Of a DNA stretch of 64,000 nucleotides, positions 42,815 through 54,189 are shown in pieces (position 1 is the stretch's first letter; every line of letters begins with the position of its first letter). Source of the DNA: Azorinus chamasolen (lineage: Eukaryota > Mollusca > Bivalvia > Cardiida > Solecurtidae); NCBI GenBank assembly GCA_963576725.1, contig OY755244.1, forward strand, positions 84,873,121-84,937,120, in the 5' to 3' direction. Under the pieces are notes generated by a model. It worked only from the letters and a program-made list of their open reading frames with translations. It was not told where the DNA came from and did no database searches. Made by a program: the position numbers and the translations under genes.

Positions 42815-43139
42815 ATCAGAGAACTCCATTCATAATCTTTCCAGCAAACTTGCACATTTAGACTCCAAGATTCTACTAATAAATAATGATGGACCATTAA
42901 AAAAATAGCAATTAACCAGCTTTTTCTGATGAATATTTATATTAGATATAATGATATCACCAATATTTATAAGCTCAATTTATGTAATGGCAAATGAACA
43001 CAGGATATTGCTTGGCTATGGCAGAGACTTCAAATCAGATCTATGTAATTCCATAAGCAAATGGAGGATCAGACAGCTCCTACATGAGATGTCTGATCTG
43101 GATCTACTATGTTTACAATAGCATCAGGTAAAGAGTTAA
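42815..43139 (+). mobile_element. G fragment and MITE family B
   Basis: 42815-42912 resembles the G tail (AATAATGATGGACCATT). B runs from TTAA 42912 to TTAA 43139 with hairpin CAGACAGCTCCTACATGAGA. Confidence 0.6.
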
Positions 43140-43379
43140 ATAGTAATTAAGTTTGTACACATGTCTATTCATAGTACAAAATCAGTTAGTATTTTCAAGG
43201 GACATAACCTTGATTATCCAGAATTTGATAATTACAAGAATGTTTGAAGGATTCATGTTTCACCTGCAAGCAGAATTGATAGGAAGAGATATCGGAAGAA
43301 ATAACTCAAAATGTAGCAATGCAAAAAGTTAGTATGAACTTTGTCTTGTATGTACCTAAGCGCAATAGATAAAGGTGTA
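43140..43379. other. Intronic sequence, nothing recognised
   Basis: No element or coding block identified. Confidence 0.4.
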
Positions 43380-43525
43380 TATTCAAATACTAAAATGTTT
43401 CATTTCTTCACCAAACCCTATGTTGTGACCCCTCTTTAGAATTGTCTTAAAGAGACGATTCTAAAGAGTGGTAACAACATAGGGTTTGGTGGAGAAATAA
43501 TGGAACTATTCTCGAAAATGTTTTA
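43380..43525. repeat. Hairpin family D
   Basis: TTCACCAAACCCTATGTTGT ... ACAACATAGGGTTTGGTGGA. Confidence 0.75.
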
Positions 43526-43654
43526 TTTACACATCTTTATCTGAGCCTCTGATGTACGTGTTGCTGTCTGCTTGTGTGTCTAGTTTGAAATCAGTTCCAT
43601 TGACAACTGCAATGTGGGAGATATATGAATGTTAAATGTGTGATAAAAAGCCTG

Positions 43655-43674
43655 ACAGACAGACAGACACAGAC

Positions 43675-43707
<33 letters not shown>

Positions 43708-43720
43708 TGGATGGATGGAT
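43655..43720. repeat. CAGA/GATG microsatellite
   Basis: (CAGA)n with one CAGACA interruption, then three GATG units. Confidence 0.9.
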
Positions 43721-43777
43721 AGACATACATTAATGTCGACTGAGAAGTGATCTTTATAGGTTACCCTGCTAAAGCAG

Positions 43778-43858
43778 ATCTAGGGCTTGGTGGAAAACTA
43801 TTCTAACTCCTTCATCTTATGAAGGAGTTAGAACAGTTTTGCACCAAGTCCTCGAGAT
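43778..43858. repeat. Hairpin family E
   Basis: TAGGGCTTGGTGGAAAACTA ... TTTTGCACCAAGTCCTCGA. Confidence 0.7.
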
Positions 43859-43959
43859 ACAAAAAGCAGGCCACACAAAAAAAACAATTCTTTTGGAAGG
43901 TTTTCCATGAAGAAATTTTTCACATCAATCCAATAAGGTAGCAGTTCTTAACTGGAGCC

Positions 43960-44246
43960 CCCTCCCTGATGAATATTCATGTAATAAAAAGACATCTTGA
44001 ATATTTCGAGGGCTTGGTGCTAGTTTTGCACCAAGCCCTCGATTTACTATCTGAACTTTTATACTGGCATATAATTATCCCCATGAACTTTAGGCATTGA
44101 TAGAAGCTGTTGAATAAAAACATTTTATAATTTCATAAGCAAACAGAGCAGACCCTGATCAGACAGCTCATTAAGGAGCCAATTCTGATCTGAATCTACT
44201 ATATTAGCAAAGGCATGAAAACATGTTGGTATGAAGGAAAGGGTTA
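43960..44246 (+). mobile_element. MITE family B with a short family E hairpin inside
   Basis: B left end CTGATGAATATTCATGTAAT ... TTGAATATT is interrupted at 44006-44042 by TCGAGGGCTTGGTGC-TA-GTTTTGCACCAAGCC-type E sequence. B then continues to TTAA 44246. Confidence 0.65.
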
Positions 44247-44423
44247 ACAGTGCAGAATTTCATCTGATCAACCGGATTCTTACAGAAAGCTTCTGCAAAA
44301 GGCCTGCATATTCGAACATGCAATCTGCAAATTTGTGGCAATTAATCAAAGCAGCGAAAATAAAAGATGAAAAATTAGATGTGTACTTGACACAAATTAT
44401 TCCGATGAGAGGAAGTTAACCCT

Positions 44424-44643
44424 TTAACTCTTTCACTGCCACGAATCACCGTCTGCAAAATTTGTCGTCTGCTTTGTCGTCTGCTTCCAATTTTCAATTT
44501 TGAATAATCTTCCTTTCAATTATTAACATGATCAAAGAAACATACAGTTTGGGTCCTGATATGATGCCGAATTACTCCGCGTCTCATTTAGATCCAAACT
44601 TGCATAGGGATAATACATTTGCCACTTACAGTGAATAAGTTAA
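44424..44643. mobile_element. Family H element, reference copy
   Basis: TTAACTCTTTCACTG and CAGTGAATAAGTTAA are the inverted ends. The hairpin is TTGGGTCCTGATATGATGCC ... GCGTCTCATTTAGATCCAAA. Confidence 0.6.
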
Positions 44644-44704
44644 ATGCCTAGTAATATTCATCATTACAAGTTGTTGTGTATTTTCAAAAGTACATATTTT
44701 CCCT

Positions 44705-45030
44705 ATTTCTTTTAATCCTTTTCTTCAATATAAACACTTTTGCACACTGAGTGGACCCAGATCGGACAGCTTCTGCTCTATTTGGTAATTTAGAATTATA
44801 ATAAAGCGAACTGTACAGTTTCTACCAATACCAAAACATCCTGTATACAAACACCATTATAAAAATTCAGCTAATAAATATTCATGGTGTCATTATTTCT
44901 TATGAGAATATTCAACAGGGAAAGGGTGAAAAAACCAATGGTACCTATTTCAAACATTCTGCATTCAGATAAGACCCCAAGTTACTGTGCATATTATCTG
45001 GATACAAAATATCTCCAAGGGCCGTCCCAA
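44705..45030 (-). mobile_element. MITE family B (hairpin deleted) and an H trace
   Basis: 44705-44933: B minus with CCCAGATCGGACAGCTTCTG and only one arm. 44950-45030 resembles an eroded H hairpin. Confidence 0.5.
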
Positions 45031-45172
45031 TTTCTCCTAGGGTAATGAAAGAGTTATTTTGACAATAGAGTAACATACCGGTAGAAAGACAAGCAAAAGC
45101 CATGTCCGGATGCTAATGCATTTTGTATTGAGTGTTATCTTTCAGTCTGCTGCATTTTTTTCTGGCATGACA

Positions 45173-45385
45173 TACAGTAGGCACTCTCTTAAGAGACTAT
45201 TAAAAAGGTCTAAATCTGGGTCTATAAGACAAAGTTATGTCTTAGCTTAATGCAGGACAAAAGTAATGCAGAAAGCTCCAATAGGAGCTTTCTGCATTAC
45301 TTTTGTCCTGCATTAAGCAATAGCCTGCTTTTTAAGACCCCCCTATTCAATAAATGAACAGTCGCTGCTGTCATGTCCTACTGTA
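45173..45385. mobile_element. MITE family C, GTAATGCAG subfamily
   Basis: TA-flanked. CAGTAGGCACTCTCTTAAGA / CATGTCCTACTG. Hairpin GCAGGACAAAAGTAATGCAG ... with tip GCTCCAATAGGAGC. Confidence 0.75.
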
Positions 45386-45746
45386 TATTCAAGTTACAAC
45401 TGAACAATTCTCAACTCAAACTGTGCAATACAAAATGGAGCAGAAAATTCAAAACCAATGTAAATTTTATGTTACCATGATACAAATTCATTAATCATGC
45501 GCGGCTACTGTCAGTGATTAATACAGCCCGAAATGATTCAAAGAGGCTAACAATTCTTTCGCCAAATAATTTTCATCTGCAAAAAAAATGTCTAATGCCA
45601 TTCATCAAAATAGATTTTTCTTTCATGTCACAATCAACATTTAAAATGGTTTATATTATAATGATACGCCATGAAACTTTGAATCCCATCTGGGTCCAAA
45701 CTGTTTCCAGAAGTTGACACAATTCTTATAGTTTAGTACACAGCAA

Positions 45747-45983
45747 TTAACCCATTACCTTATAGGCCATTTTTAGATCGGACCTCTTTGAATAAATCTA
45801 CTGAAAAGGAGTGTTAACTAGAGAAAAGGAAAGTTTTTAGAATTTTGTAATTAAACGGAACCATTGTGATAAATAGAGTATTTGTTCCTTTAGGGGCAAA
45901 TGTTCTATTTATCACAATGGTTTCAACAGGTGACTTTTGCAGAGGCGTCAACAGGCGTCAATCATAATGAGGAAATGGGTTAA
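45747..45983 (-). mobile_element. MITE family A
   Basis: TTAACCCATTACCTTATAGG ... TTTGTTCCTTTAGGGGCAAA ... GAGGAAATGGGTTAA. Confidence 0.75.
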
Positions 45984-45987
45984 AAAA

Positions 45988-46256
45988 TTAACCTGCTATC
46001 TGAAAATATTCATGTAAGAAATAATGACATCATAAATATTAGATAGAAGAAATCTTTATAATGGAATATGAAAATAGAATTCTTTGGGCCATGGTATTAA
46101 CAGTAATATCAGATCTATATTATTCCATAAGCAAACTGAGCACAACCTGCAGCTGATCAGTCACCTCCTACAGGAGCTGTCTGATCGGGGCTAACTATAC
46201 TTGTGTAGCTTGCAAATTAAGGCATTAAAAGTTGTATCTATAAGGTAAAGGTTTAA
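45988..46256 (+). mobile_element. MITE family B
   Basis: Left domain intact (CATGTAAGAAATAATGACAT). Hairpin AGTCACCTCCTACAGGAGCT. Confidence 0.65.
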
Positions 46257-46281
46257 ATCCTGTCTTGCTTCACACTTACCG

Positions 46282-46532
46282 GTAGCCCTTTTCCTCATAT
46301 AAACGTCTTTTCACACATCTGCAAACTGAGTAGACCCAGATCAGATGGCTCCTACAGGAGCCATCTGATCAGGGTCTGCTCTGTTTGCTAATGGAATTTG
46401 ATAGCTCTGTTTCTATTCTTTCTAAACTCAGGCTACAGTGTTCCACCTTCCGTATTACATTATAACTGTTTTATCCATGAATATTCAGTAGGTATTGAAA
46501 TTTGTAATAAATATACAACAGGGAAAGGGTTA
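46282..46532 (-). mobile_element. MITE family B (B2 type)
   Basis: Perfect hairpin CAGATGGCTCCTACAGGAGC. End CAACAGGGAAAGGGTTA. Confidence 0.75.
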
Positions 46533-46622
46533 CAAACACTGAATTTGACAGACTTTATGAAATTTATGCATGAACTGATCACTTCATGAATATTAATAAA
46601 CTTTATTTTAATAGATAAAAAC

Positions 46623-46854
46623 TTAACCCTTCTCTTGCTGAATTTCAAAATACATTACTCCTTTTTTACCCATGTCCTGTTGCATAATTACATACATCTT
46701 CACTGTATACAAATAGTTTTCTGTGCACTGCACTGGTTGCACAGTCAACTTGTAATTAGTGCAGACCCTGATGAGACAGCTCCTGCAGGAGCTGTCTCAT
46801 CAGGGTCTTCACTATTTACAGGTATATTGACGTGAATAGCAAGCGAAGGGTTAA
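46623..46854 (-). mobile_element. MITE family F
   Basis: TTAACCCTTCTCTTGCTGAA, palindrome GAGACAGCTCCTGCAGGAGC, end GCAAGCGAAGGGTTAA. Confidence 0.8.
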
Positions 46855-46861
46855 AAGAGAA

Positions 46862-47182
46862 GTGTTCCGCTGGACAAAAACTGTAGGATCAGATCTATAT
46901 GATTTCAAAAGATCTGGGTCTACTCTGTTTGCAAATCTATGAAGGAAAGGGATCTATTAACATTAACCCTGTCCCTGTTCAATATTCATGTAAGAAATAA
47001 TGGCATTATGAATGTTAACAAGATTTTATTGTATTGTTAGAACCTGTACAGTGAGATTTATTTTAATTTCAAAAACAAACAGTGCAGACCCTGATAAGAC
47101 AGCTCCTACAGGAGCCATATGATCTGGGTCTCCTCTGTTTGCAAAGGTGTAAAAGAGTGTTTATAATGAAAGAAAGGTTTAA
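46862..47182 (+). mobile_element. Two family B copies, the first without hairpin
   Basis: 46862-46959 joins B interior directly to TCTGGGTCTACTCTGTTTGC. 46963-47182 is nearly complete with CAGCTCCTACAGGAGCC. Confidence 0.65.
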
Positions 47183-47408
47183 CCCTTTCCTCCATAAATA
47201 CACCTTAATCTATGCCTCTGGAAAAGTCAATTTTGGAAACCATTGTGATAAATAGAGCATTTGCTCCTATGGAGCAAATGCTCTATTTATCACAATGGTT
47301 TCAATACTATACAATTCTAACATTTTCCTTTTCTCTAGTAAATGCTCCTTTTTGGTAGATTCATTCAAAGAGGTTGGGTCTAAAAATAGCCTATAGAGGA
47401 AATGGTTA
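47179..47408 (+). mobile_element. MITE family A
   Basis: Complete. Tip GCATTTGCTCCTATGGAGCA. Shares its left TTAA with the B copy. Confidence 0.8.
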
Positions 47409-47433
47409 ACCCCTACAATTAGCATACATGTAG

Positions 47434-47525
47434 TTTAACCTTTTCCCTCATAAAGAAAACTTTTGGCATCTTTGCAAACAAAGAAGCTCTATTTGCTTAT
47501 GGAATAATATAAAAGTAAGCTCTGT
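47434..47525 (-). mobile_element. Family B fragment
   Basis: TTAACCTTTTCCCTCATAAA ... TTTGCAAACAAAGAAGCTCTATTTG. Most of the hairpin is deleted. Confidence 0.5.
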
Positions 47526-48619
47526 ATTGGGACATCGCTTTCTGGGGCTTAATTGTCACAGGGGATGTTTTTGTTTATTTGACAAAGATTATCCCCTCTG
47601 CCAAGAACTAGAAGGAAAGCAGGTCTATGGTTTTTAACCCATGCACTGCAAAGCAGCACATGAGATTATCCAAAATCATCTTCCTTGAATCATCCCTCAT
47701 CATCATATCATCTCATCATTCATCGGTGCTATATGACTCTAGAGTTTACTTGACAACTGATCTGGATCAAAACTGTTTGCCACGGTAATCAAAATTGGTT
47801 TCAAATTTCACAATGGTTTCAAAAAGTGACTTTTACAGAGGCATAGAAAAGCGTATTTATGGAGGAAAGGGTTATCGATGGGATGTTCCAATTTGAAAAT
47901 TCAACATTCAAACAGTTAATTTCAAAATTTGATAACAATTAACAACACAAAACTTTCATTAAGAATGTTTTTTGCAGCAGACACAGTTTTCTGTCTGAGC
48001 TCTCAACTTCACCACAGAGATGTAAATCAGTGGCAGGTGCAAAAATTATCCCCACCATGTCATCATCGGACATCTCATCTCCGCTTTAATGTTTTTTAAT
48101 AGGATTTAATTTCAATCCCTTTTGTCCTTTGCCCCATTCGTCCCCTGTTGCCTTCTTGATTGGTTGAAGGATAAAAAACCTGAAACTCGTGCAGTTTTTA
48201 CAGGCAGACAAAGAAATCAATACAAACACACTACCAACTTAAGTCTGCAAAGGAAAAAAGTCACTGTCATTCGACAATTTTATTTCATTATTTAGGCGTA
48301 TTGTTTTGCAGTGAATCATGCTTGGAATTTAATTGTGATAAGGTCGCAAGGGAAATATAAGATCCCTTTCTCCTTTTCTTAACATTCTATTCAATTTCTG
48401 GAGGCGTATTTTTTCCTATTTTACATTAATTTCCAGATTTTTCATCTCTCATTACACCTGGTCAGGGAAATATAAGGAAAAAATCATGTGTGCACGTGTT
48501 TCCATTTTCGTAATTCCTGTGGCAGGTGGGTTGCAATAGGCATGTTACTGTGATGGGGGGAGTTGATTGATCCCTAGTATTTGGACCTATAATACTTTTG
48601 CTAAATAGTATTGGTCTTC
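47526..48619. other. Intronic sequence with an A-end fragment
   Basis: 47805-47872 is an A terminus (CAATGGTTTCAAAAAGTGAC ... GGAGGAAAGGG). The rest is unrecognised. Confidence 0.45.
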
Positions 48620-48936
48620 TTAACTCTTATCCTGTTTAATATTGATGTTGGAAATAATAACATCATGAATATTTATTAGCTAAACTTATATAGCGGCATA
48701 TATGTATGCGGGAGTTTTTGGTATTGGTAGAAACTATAGTCAGATCTATTATAATTTCATAAGGAAACAGAGCAACCCTGATCAGATTGCCCCTCCAGGA
48801 GCCATCTGATCTGGATCTACTCTTATTACAAAGATGTGAAAAGGAATTTATTTGAGGGAAAGTGCTGACACTTCCCATGCTAATTTTTCAAAGTGGAATA
48901 GCCCATATCTGCTTAATGACAGAGTCCACTCAGTTT
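48620..48936 (+). mobile_element. MITE family B and a G left end
   Basis: B 48620-48867 (hairpin CAGATTGCCCCTCCAGGAGC). 48879-48936 is the G left domain (TTTTTCAAAGTGGAATAGCC) cut by the SINE. Confidence 0.6.
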
Positions 48937-49204
48937 GAGTGAGTGAGTTGGGTTTTACGTCCAACCAACAGTATTTCAGTTATTTGCAGATGGCACCAGC
49001 TTGAGACAAGTTATACTGCTGCCTCAATGGAATGCCCCTGCCGCGGGCACATGGCAAGGACACCCCACCAAGTCACATTATCCTGACACTGGGCCGACCA
49101 TTCCTAGAACTACCCTTTTCATGTCAAGTGTGGCAAAGGGAGCTACTAGAACCAACTTTTAACGACTTTTGGTCTGTCACGGCTGGGGATCGAACCCGCG
49201 ACCT
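48937..49204 (-). mobile_element. tRNA-derived SINE, longer copy
   Basis: Plus strand GAGTGAGTGAGTTGGGTTTT ... TGGGGATCGAACCCGCGACC. The last 12 bases are the complement of a pol III B box (GGGTTCGATCCCC), so the element reads on the minus strand from a tRNA-like head. It matches 5741-5996 over its length. A similar sequence is common in mollusc genomes (from memory). Confidence 0.75.
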
Positions 49205-49441
49205 TTACTGTTGAATATTTATGTAATAATCACATTATAAATATTTATTAGCTGATTTTTTAATAATGTCATAATTATGTACATAGGATACCGTTGAGTC
49301 GGCTCTATTATAATTTCATAAGCAAGAAGAGCAGACCCTGATCAGAGGGCTCCTCTTTGAGTTCCCTGATTTTTGTCTATACTATTTGCAAATGGCATTA
49401 ATGAAAGTACATAATTATGTGTCCAGCATTCAAAGAGTTAA
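49204..49441 (+). mobile_element. B/G mosaic MITE
   Basis: Left domain and left hairpin arm are B (TTGAATATTTATGTAATAA ... GCAGACCCTGATCAG). From AGGGCTCCTC onward it is G (TTTGCAAATGGCATT ... CAGCATTCAAAGAGTTAA). Confidence 0.6.
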
Positions 49442-49536
49442 TTCTTTCAATATGCATTTAGATTACCTTTGCAAACAGTTTGAATACAGACCAGAAAGTG
49501 GGGTTCATTCAGAGTCTAATCTGTTCAATACTATCT

Positions 49537-49769
49537 TTAACCCTTTCCTCCATCTATAGGCTATTTTTAGATCCAACCTCTTTGAATAAATGTACCGAAA
49601 AGGAGCATTAACTAGAGAAAAGGAAAATTTAAGAATTTTGTAGTTTGAAACCATTATGATAAATAGAGCATTTGCTCCTATAGGAGCAAATGCTCTATTT
49701 ATCACAATGGTTTCAATAGGTGATTTTTACAGAGGCGTAAAAAATTGTATTTAAGGAGGAAAGGGTTAA
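49537..49769 (-). mobile_element. MITE family A
   Basis: Complete. Tip GCATTTGCTCCTATAGGAGC. Confidence 0.8.
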
Positions 49770-50507
49770 AAACAAATGGAAGAACCATGTACCTTTAGAA
49801 ACAATGCAGCCAGCAAATTTTGCAGACCTGAAAGTTAGTTATTGTTGAAAGTTCCCTAGTGACCAATACATTTGTATAAAACACAGGGGTGGACTGCAGT
49901 TGCTGTCAGCAACAGTGGAGAAAATGAAGACTGTGCTCCACTTTTTACTGCCAACCATTTACATTTCTGTAGAGAATTCCCGATATTTCCATGCACATAA
50001 TGATACCCTTCAGTTTATTACACAAAATGTAGCCCAAGCACGGAATATTATTGTCTTTAACGGCTGTAAACCTCTTGAAAATTGATTTTTTTATGTCTTT
50101 AATTGGTCTAAATTTGTAAAGCAATCCACAAATACCAACTGCATCCCCAGGAAAACATAAACTTTATTGTTATACTGGATAGCTTTCTTAAGGTAATTTT
50201 GCCTTGACTCCGCTATCGGTAGATAATCAGATTTATAAGAGAAAAATCAATGTGAATTGCCAAACACAGAACGATGATAATTACGGCCTGTAATTGTATT
50301 AGATGTAATTATGTTCAATTACAGTGTACATGCGATGCCTGTAAAATGAGCTGCAACATGTTAACAGATGTATGTCACAACCATACTTTTCACATAAAAT
50401 GAGTTCAATTAGTTATGAATAACATACCGGTATGCTATACTATAATCTTTTCACAGTTATCCTGCTGCGAAAATAGTGATTTGTACAAACTCTTTTTTGT
50501 TGTATTT
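49770..50507. other. Intronic sequence, nothing recognised
   Basis: No element or coding block identified. Confidence 0.5.
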
Positions 50508-50838
50508 CTAATCCTTTCCCTGTTGAAAAGTTATGACATCACAAATATTATTTAGAATAAACTTTATAATGGCATATATGAACACAGAATACTAACTATA
50601 AATTCAAATCTGTATTATTTCACATGCAAACAGAGCAGACCCTGATCAGATGACCCCTACAGGAGCTTCTGATCTGGATCTACTCTGTTTGCAGTGGTGT
50701 ATAAATGTGGGATTATGGAGCAAAGGCATTTTAAATACACCTTTCTACACCTTTGCAGACAGAGTAGACCCAGGTAAGATGACTCCTGTAGGTGCCATCT
50801 GATCAGGGTCTGTTCTATTTGCATATGATATACATATA
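50508..50838. mobile_element. Two family B copies, plus then minus
   Basis: 50508-50726 (plus, ATGACCCCTACAGGAGCTTC) and 50735-50838 (minus, TGACTCCTGTAGGTGCCATC), both truncated. Confidence 0.6.
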
Positions 50839-51083
50839 ACGCTTTCCCTGTTCTGTATTTAGTCCAAATTTCAATACCTTCTGAATATTCATGGACAAAA
50901 TAGTTATAATGAAAAATGGAAGGTTCAAATTTGTAGCCATTTTAGAAAGTAAAGAATCAGATCTTTCAAATTCCACTAGCAAACAGCAGACCCTGATCAG
51001 ACGGCTCCTCTAGGAGCCGTCTGATCTGGGTCTTCTGTGTGTGCAATTGCATGAAAACACGTTTATATGAGGGAAAGGGTTAA
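50839..51083 (+). mobile_element. MITE family B, subfamily B2
   Basis: TTTCAATACCTTCTGAATAT left domain. Perfect hairpin CAGACGGCTCCTCTAGGAGC. TTAA at the right end. Confidence 0.75.
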
Positions 51084-51286
51084 TAAAGATATGATTCTAC
51101 AGTTTCTTAGGCCCTAATGTCTCTGTGTTTTCCCAATATAAAAAAACCCTTCAAATTTCAAGAAAATACAATTATATTTTAGGTTCTAACTTATTACCAG
51201 TTGTTTGAAAATTTGAAGGCAAATTCTCCTTCTAATGTGATAAATATGGTCATGAGCACGTGAAGTTTTACACCACTGAATCTTAC

Positions 51287-51481
51287 CTTCTTGAGTTTAC
51301 CATTCCCTGTTCCTATGAAGGCCACTGGATGGACAGTGGTCATTGTCAAAGCTACAGAGGTGAGCCAGGTCTTGTGGTACTCCAGCACCGGTTTGGTCGC
51401 CGCTGGTATTGTTCCAACTATGTTGCCAATGGATTCCAGCTCGCTGTTACACAAGTAGCTCTTTTCATGATAGGGAGCTTT
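51287..51481 (-). CDS. Plexin coding exon 2: late Sema domain
   Basis: This 65-codon, phase 0/0 exon has acceptor TTTACTGTTTACAG and donor AAG|GTAAGATT. The peptide runs from KAPYHEKSYLCNSELESIG to FIGTGNGKLKK. The end matches the plexin Sema blade pattern (FAGT-SG-(I/L)(R/K)K in family members), and the stretch LTSVALTMTTVHPVAFIGTG fits the preceding beta strands. It joins in frame after RCTNL of exon 1. About 490 bp around the exon is free of the hairpin elements that fill the introns. The frame extends past the donor only as intron sequence. Confidence 0.9.
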
Positions 51482-51573
51482 CTGTAAACAGTAAATCTGT
51501 CATGAAAACACTTTGCCTGCTAAAACATGCATGTGCCAATGATTCCAGGGAAAATAGTCATGATAATCACATT

Positions 51574-51785
51574 TTAACTTTTTACCTCTTCAATATCCAT
51601 GTAAGACAAAATGACATCATGAATATTTTTTAGCAGATTTCAAAAGGTTGTTTTGCTTTGACGAAAACTGTAGACTCAGATCTTTATTATGTCAAAAGCA
51701 AACCGAGCAGACCCTGATCTGACAGCTCCTGTAGGAGCCATCTGATCTGGGTCTATTCTGTTTGCAAATGCATGGAAAGAGTTAA
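51574..51785 (+). mobile_element. MITE family B
   Basis: TTAACTTTTTACCTCTTCAA ... CTGACAGCTCCTGTAGGAGC ... GAAAGAGTTAA. Confidence 0.7.
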
Positions 51786-51813
51786 CCTATCTTGGTGAGA
51801 CTTTTATCTATCT

Positions 51814-52042
51814 TTAACCCTTTCCTTAATAAATATGCCTTTCTATGCCTCTGTAATAGTCACTTCTTGAAATCATTGTGATAACTAGAGCATTTGCTCC
51901 CATAAGAGCAAATGCTCTATTTATCACAATGGTTTCAAACTACAACATTCTAAAATTTTCCTTTTCTCTAGTTAATGCTCCTTTTGGGTAGATTCATTCA
52001 AAGAGATTTGGTCTAAAAATAGCATATGAGGGAATGGGTTAA
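51814..52042 (+). mobile_element. MITE family A
   Basis: Complete. Tip TTTGCTCCCATAAGAGCAAA. Confidence 0.8.
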
Positions 52043-52059
52043 GGAAATTTATTGCTATG

Positions 52060-52400
52060 ATAAAGAGTAGAGTTTCCGGTCTGTAATACATAAGCAAACA
52101 GTGAAGACCTCGATCAGACACCTCCTGCAGAAGCTGTCTTATCTGAGTCTACTCTATTTGCACATGCATAAAAAAGGAGGAATTATCAAGTATTATGGAT
52201 TAATAGAATTTGACAAATGCTTGGCTTCTCATTCAGATTTAATCTGATAATAAACGTGCCTTTCAAAAGCAATTGAAGAGAAACTTTCCATGAGAATTAA
52301 TTCTCTACACACTAAGAAATCTCATCTGGAACCAAACTGTTTGTACGTGTATACCTAATTATCACAAATTCACAGCCAATGGGCAATGTGCAGAGAGTTA
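52060..52400. mobile_element. Family B fragment and an H right half
   Basis: 52060-52182 is B (CAGACACCTCCTGCAGAAGC). 52300-52400 has AATCTCATCTGGAACCAAAC and ends GTGCAGAGAGTTAA, like H. Confidence 0.45.
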
Positions 52401-52440
52401 AACTAGACAACAATTTTAAGCCTTTTATTATAGCAGTTAT

Positions 52441-52770
52441 CCCTTTCAATGCTGAATTATCAGAGTAGAATAGCCCATTGGTGTCTGAATTATCAGAGTT
52501 GGACAGCCCATCAGTGTCTGAATTATCAGAGTAGAATTGCCCACCAGTGTCTGAATTATCAGAGTAGAATAGCCTATCAGTGTCTGAATTATCAGAGTAG
52601 AATAGCCCATCAGTGTCTAACTATAGAGTCCATTCAGTATAAAAGGCTTAAACTTGCTTATTTTGAATGACTAACAGTGCAGACCCTGATCAGAGCAATC
52701 CTTAAGGAGTCCTCTGATCAGGGTCTACACTGTTTTCAAATGACAGTGCATGTGTTTTCCGTATTTATCA
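52441..52770 (+). mobile_element. Family G element with an internal 33-bp tandem array
   Basis: CCCTTTCAATGCTGAATTAT start, five 33-bp units (52452-52616), then GAGTCCATTCAGTATAAAAG, hairpin GATCAGAGCAATCCTTAAGG. Confidence 0.65.
52452..52616. repeat. 33-bp tandem repeat, five units
   Basis: Exact 33-bp spacing of CTGAATTATCAGAGT(A/T)G(A/G)A with AGCCCATCAGTGT. The unit is part of the G left domain. Confidence 0.85.
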
Positions 52771-52904
52771 TACAATTAATTTACATGTTTACTAAATGAT
52801 GCAAGTTCAATATGTTGCAGGGCTTGATAACAATTTCCATCTATGTTGCCTCTGCTTTATCAAAGCAGATTTGTTTAGTTCATAAAAATCTCGAGGGAGT
52901 GAAG

Positions 52905-52965
52905 CAGTTTGGATCCTGACAGGATGATAATTTAACCATTGTTTAATCTGGATCTAATTTCGATG
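52905..52965. repeat. Family H trace
   Basis: GCAGTTTGGATCCTGACAGG ... TAATCTGGATCTAAT. Confidence 0.35.
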
Positions 52966-53068
52966 TAGATCAACTGACACAGTGCTTAAGATTAAAAGGG
53001 TATGTAAAAGTTGCATCTTGCTCTAGCCAAATATTTTATTCACTTGCTAGCATCTATCCTTTTGGTAC

Positions 53069-53226
53069 TCATTAGAGTCACGTAAGAAGGCAATTCCAAT
53101 GAGTACCACATGCATGGGTATTCAAATGAACACTAACAGGCATTTCTAATGAGTACCAATGGGTATTCTAGTGAGTACCAACATGGTATTCTATTGAGTA
53201 CCAATAGACAATCCTAATGAGTACAA
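53069..53226. repeat. Family I imperfect tandem repeat
   Basis: Five to six units with TTCTAATGAGTACCA, the first in opposite orientation (TGGTACTCATTAGAG). Confidence 0.6.
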
Positions 53227-53319
53227 CAGAGTAAGATTGGCAGAGACATTCAGAAAAAAACATTTTGAGGATATAAATGATAAATGGACAAAGCACTTTT
53301 TTCAAGAATAGGTCCTTTT

Positions 53320-53402
53320 TTCTCATTCTAACCTTATGTTGTGACCACTTTAGAATGATCTCTTCCAGCTGATTCTAAAGATGGTTACAAAATAAGGAGT
53401 GG
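53320..53402. repeat. Hairpin family D, eroded
   Basis: ACCTTATGTTGTGACCACTT ... GATTCTAAAGATGGTTACA. Confidence 0.5.
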
Positions 53403-53457
53403 TATTTATAATATATCCTTTGATCTATGGGTGTGTTTTATTAAAGGTTTCCTAAAT

Positions 53458-53890
53458 ACAGAATAACCTGTCAATAACAACCATGTAATGAACAAATGAG
53501 CAGGTGGTTGCTTAATGCAGGACATGACGTCAATGCAGAAAGCTCTTTCTGCATAACTTTCATTCTGCTTTAACCCTTTACTCCATAAATACGCCTTTCT
53601 ATGCCTTTGCAAAACAGAGCAGACCCAGATCAGATAGCTTATATAGGAGCCTTCTGATCAGGGTCTGCTCTGTTTGCTTATGGTATAATATAGATATGAT
53701 TCTACAGTTTCTGCCATGGCACCAACTTCCCGCGTCCATGTGCTATCATAACAATTGATCTAATTAATATTCATGAAGTCATTATTTCTCACATGAATAT
53801 TCATGGAGTAAAGGGTTAAACAACCACCTGCTCTTAAAAACCCAGAATAAGATTTAGTTTACGTGGTCAATGTAGACAAATTTTATTGTG
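53458..53890. mobile_element. MITE family C with B inserted
   Basis: Left C: CAGAATAACCTGTCAATAAC ... GCAGAAAGCTCTTTCTGCAT ... CTGCT. B occupies 53580-53819. Right C: ACAACCACCTGCTC ... GTGGTCAATG. Confidence 0.65.
53580..53819 (-). mobile_element. MITE family B inserted in C
   Basis: TTAACCCTTTACTCCATAAA ... ATGGAGTAAAGGGTTAA. The insertion point is the TTAA of the conserved C motif TGCATTAAGC. Confidence 0.8.
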
Positions 53891-53930
53891 TGCCCAGTAC
53901 CTGTAGCTCTGTAATATACTTTACATGCAG

Positions 53931-54159
53931 ATAACCCATTCCCTCATAGGTTATTTTTAGATCCAACCTCTTTGAATGAATCTACCGAAAAGGAGCATTT
54001 ACCAGCAAAAAGGTAAACTTTAGAATTTTGTGGCTTTGAAACCATTGTGATAAATAGAGCATTTGCTCCTATGGAGCAAATGCTCTATTTATCACAATGG
54101 TTTCAAAAAGTGACTTTTACAGAGGCGTCAAAAGGCGTCAATATGAGGGAATGAGTTAA
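53931..54159 (-). mobile_element. MITE family A
   Basis: ATAACCCATTCCCTCATAGG ... GCTCCTATGGAGC ... GGGAATGAGTTAA. Confidence 0.8.
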
Positions 54160-54189
54160 AGGTGAGTAATTCAGAGAAAAGAAGGAGAT

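Noticed and set aside
44231..44419. A 62-codon frame with plausible codon use
   Set aside because: It begins in the end of a B copy and has no family resemblance or acceptor. It may be chance.
52449..52670. Repetitive frame with NYQSRIAHQCL units
   Set aside because: A 33-bp repeat is divisible by three and so stays open. It is part of a family G element.
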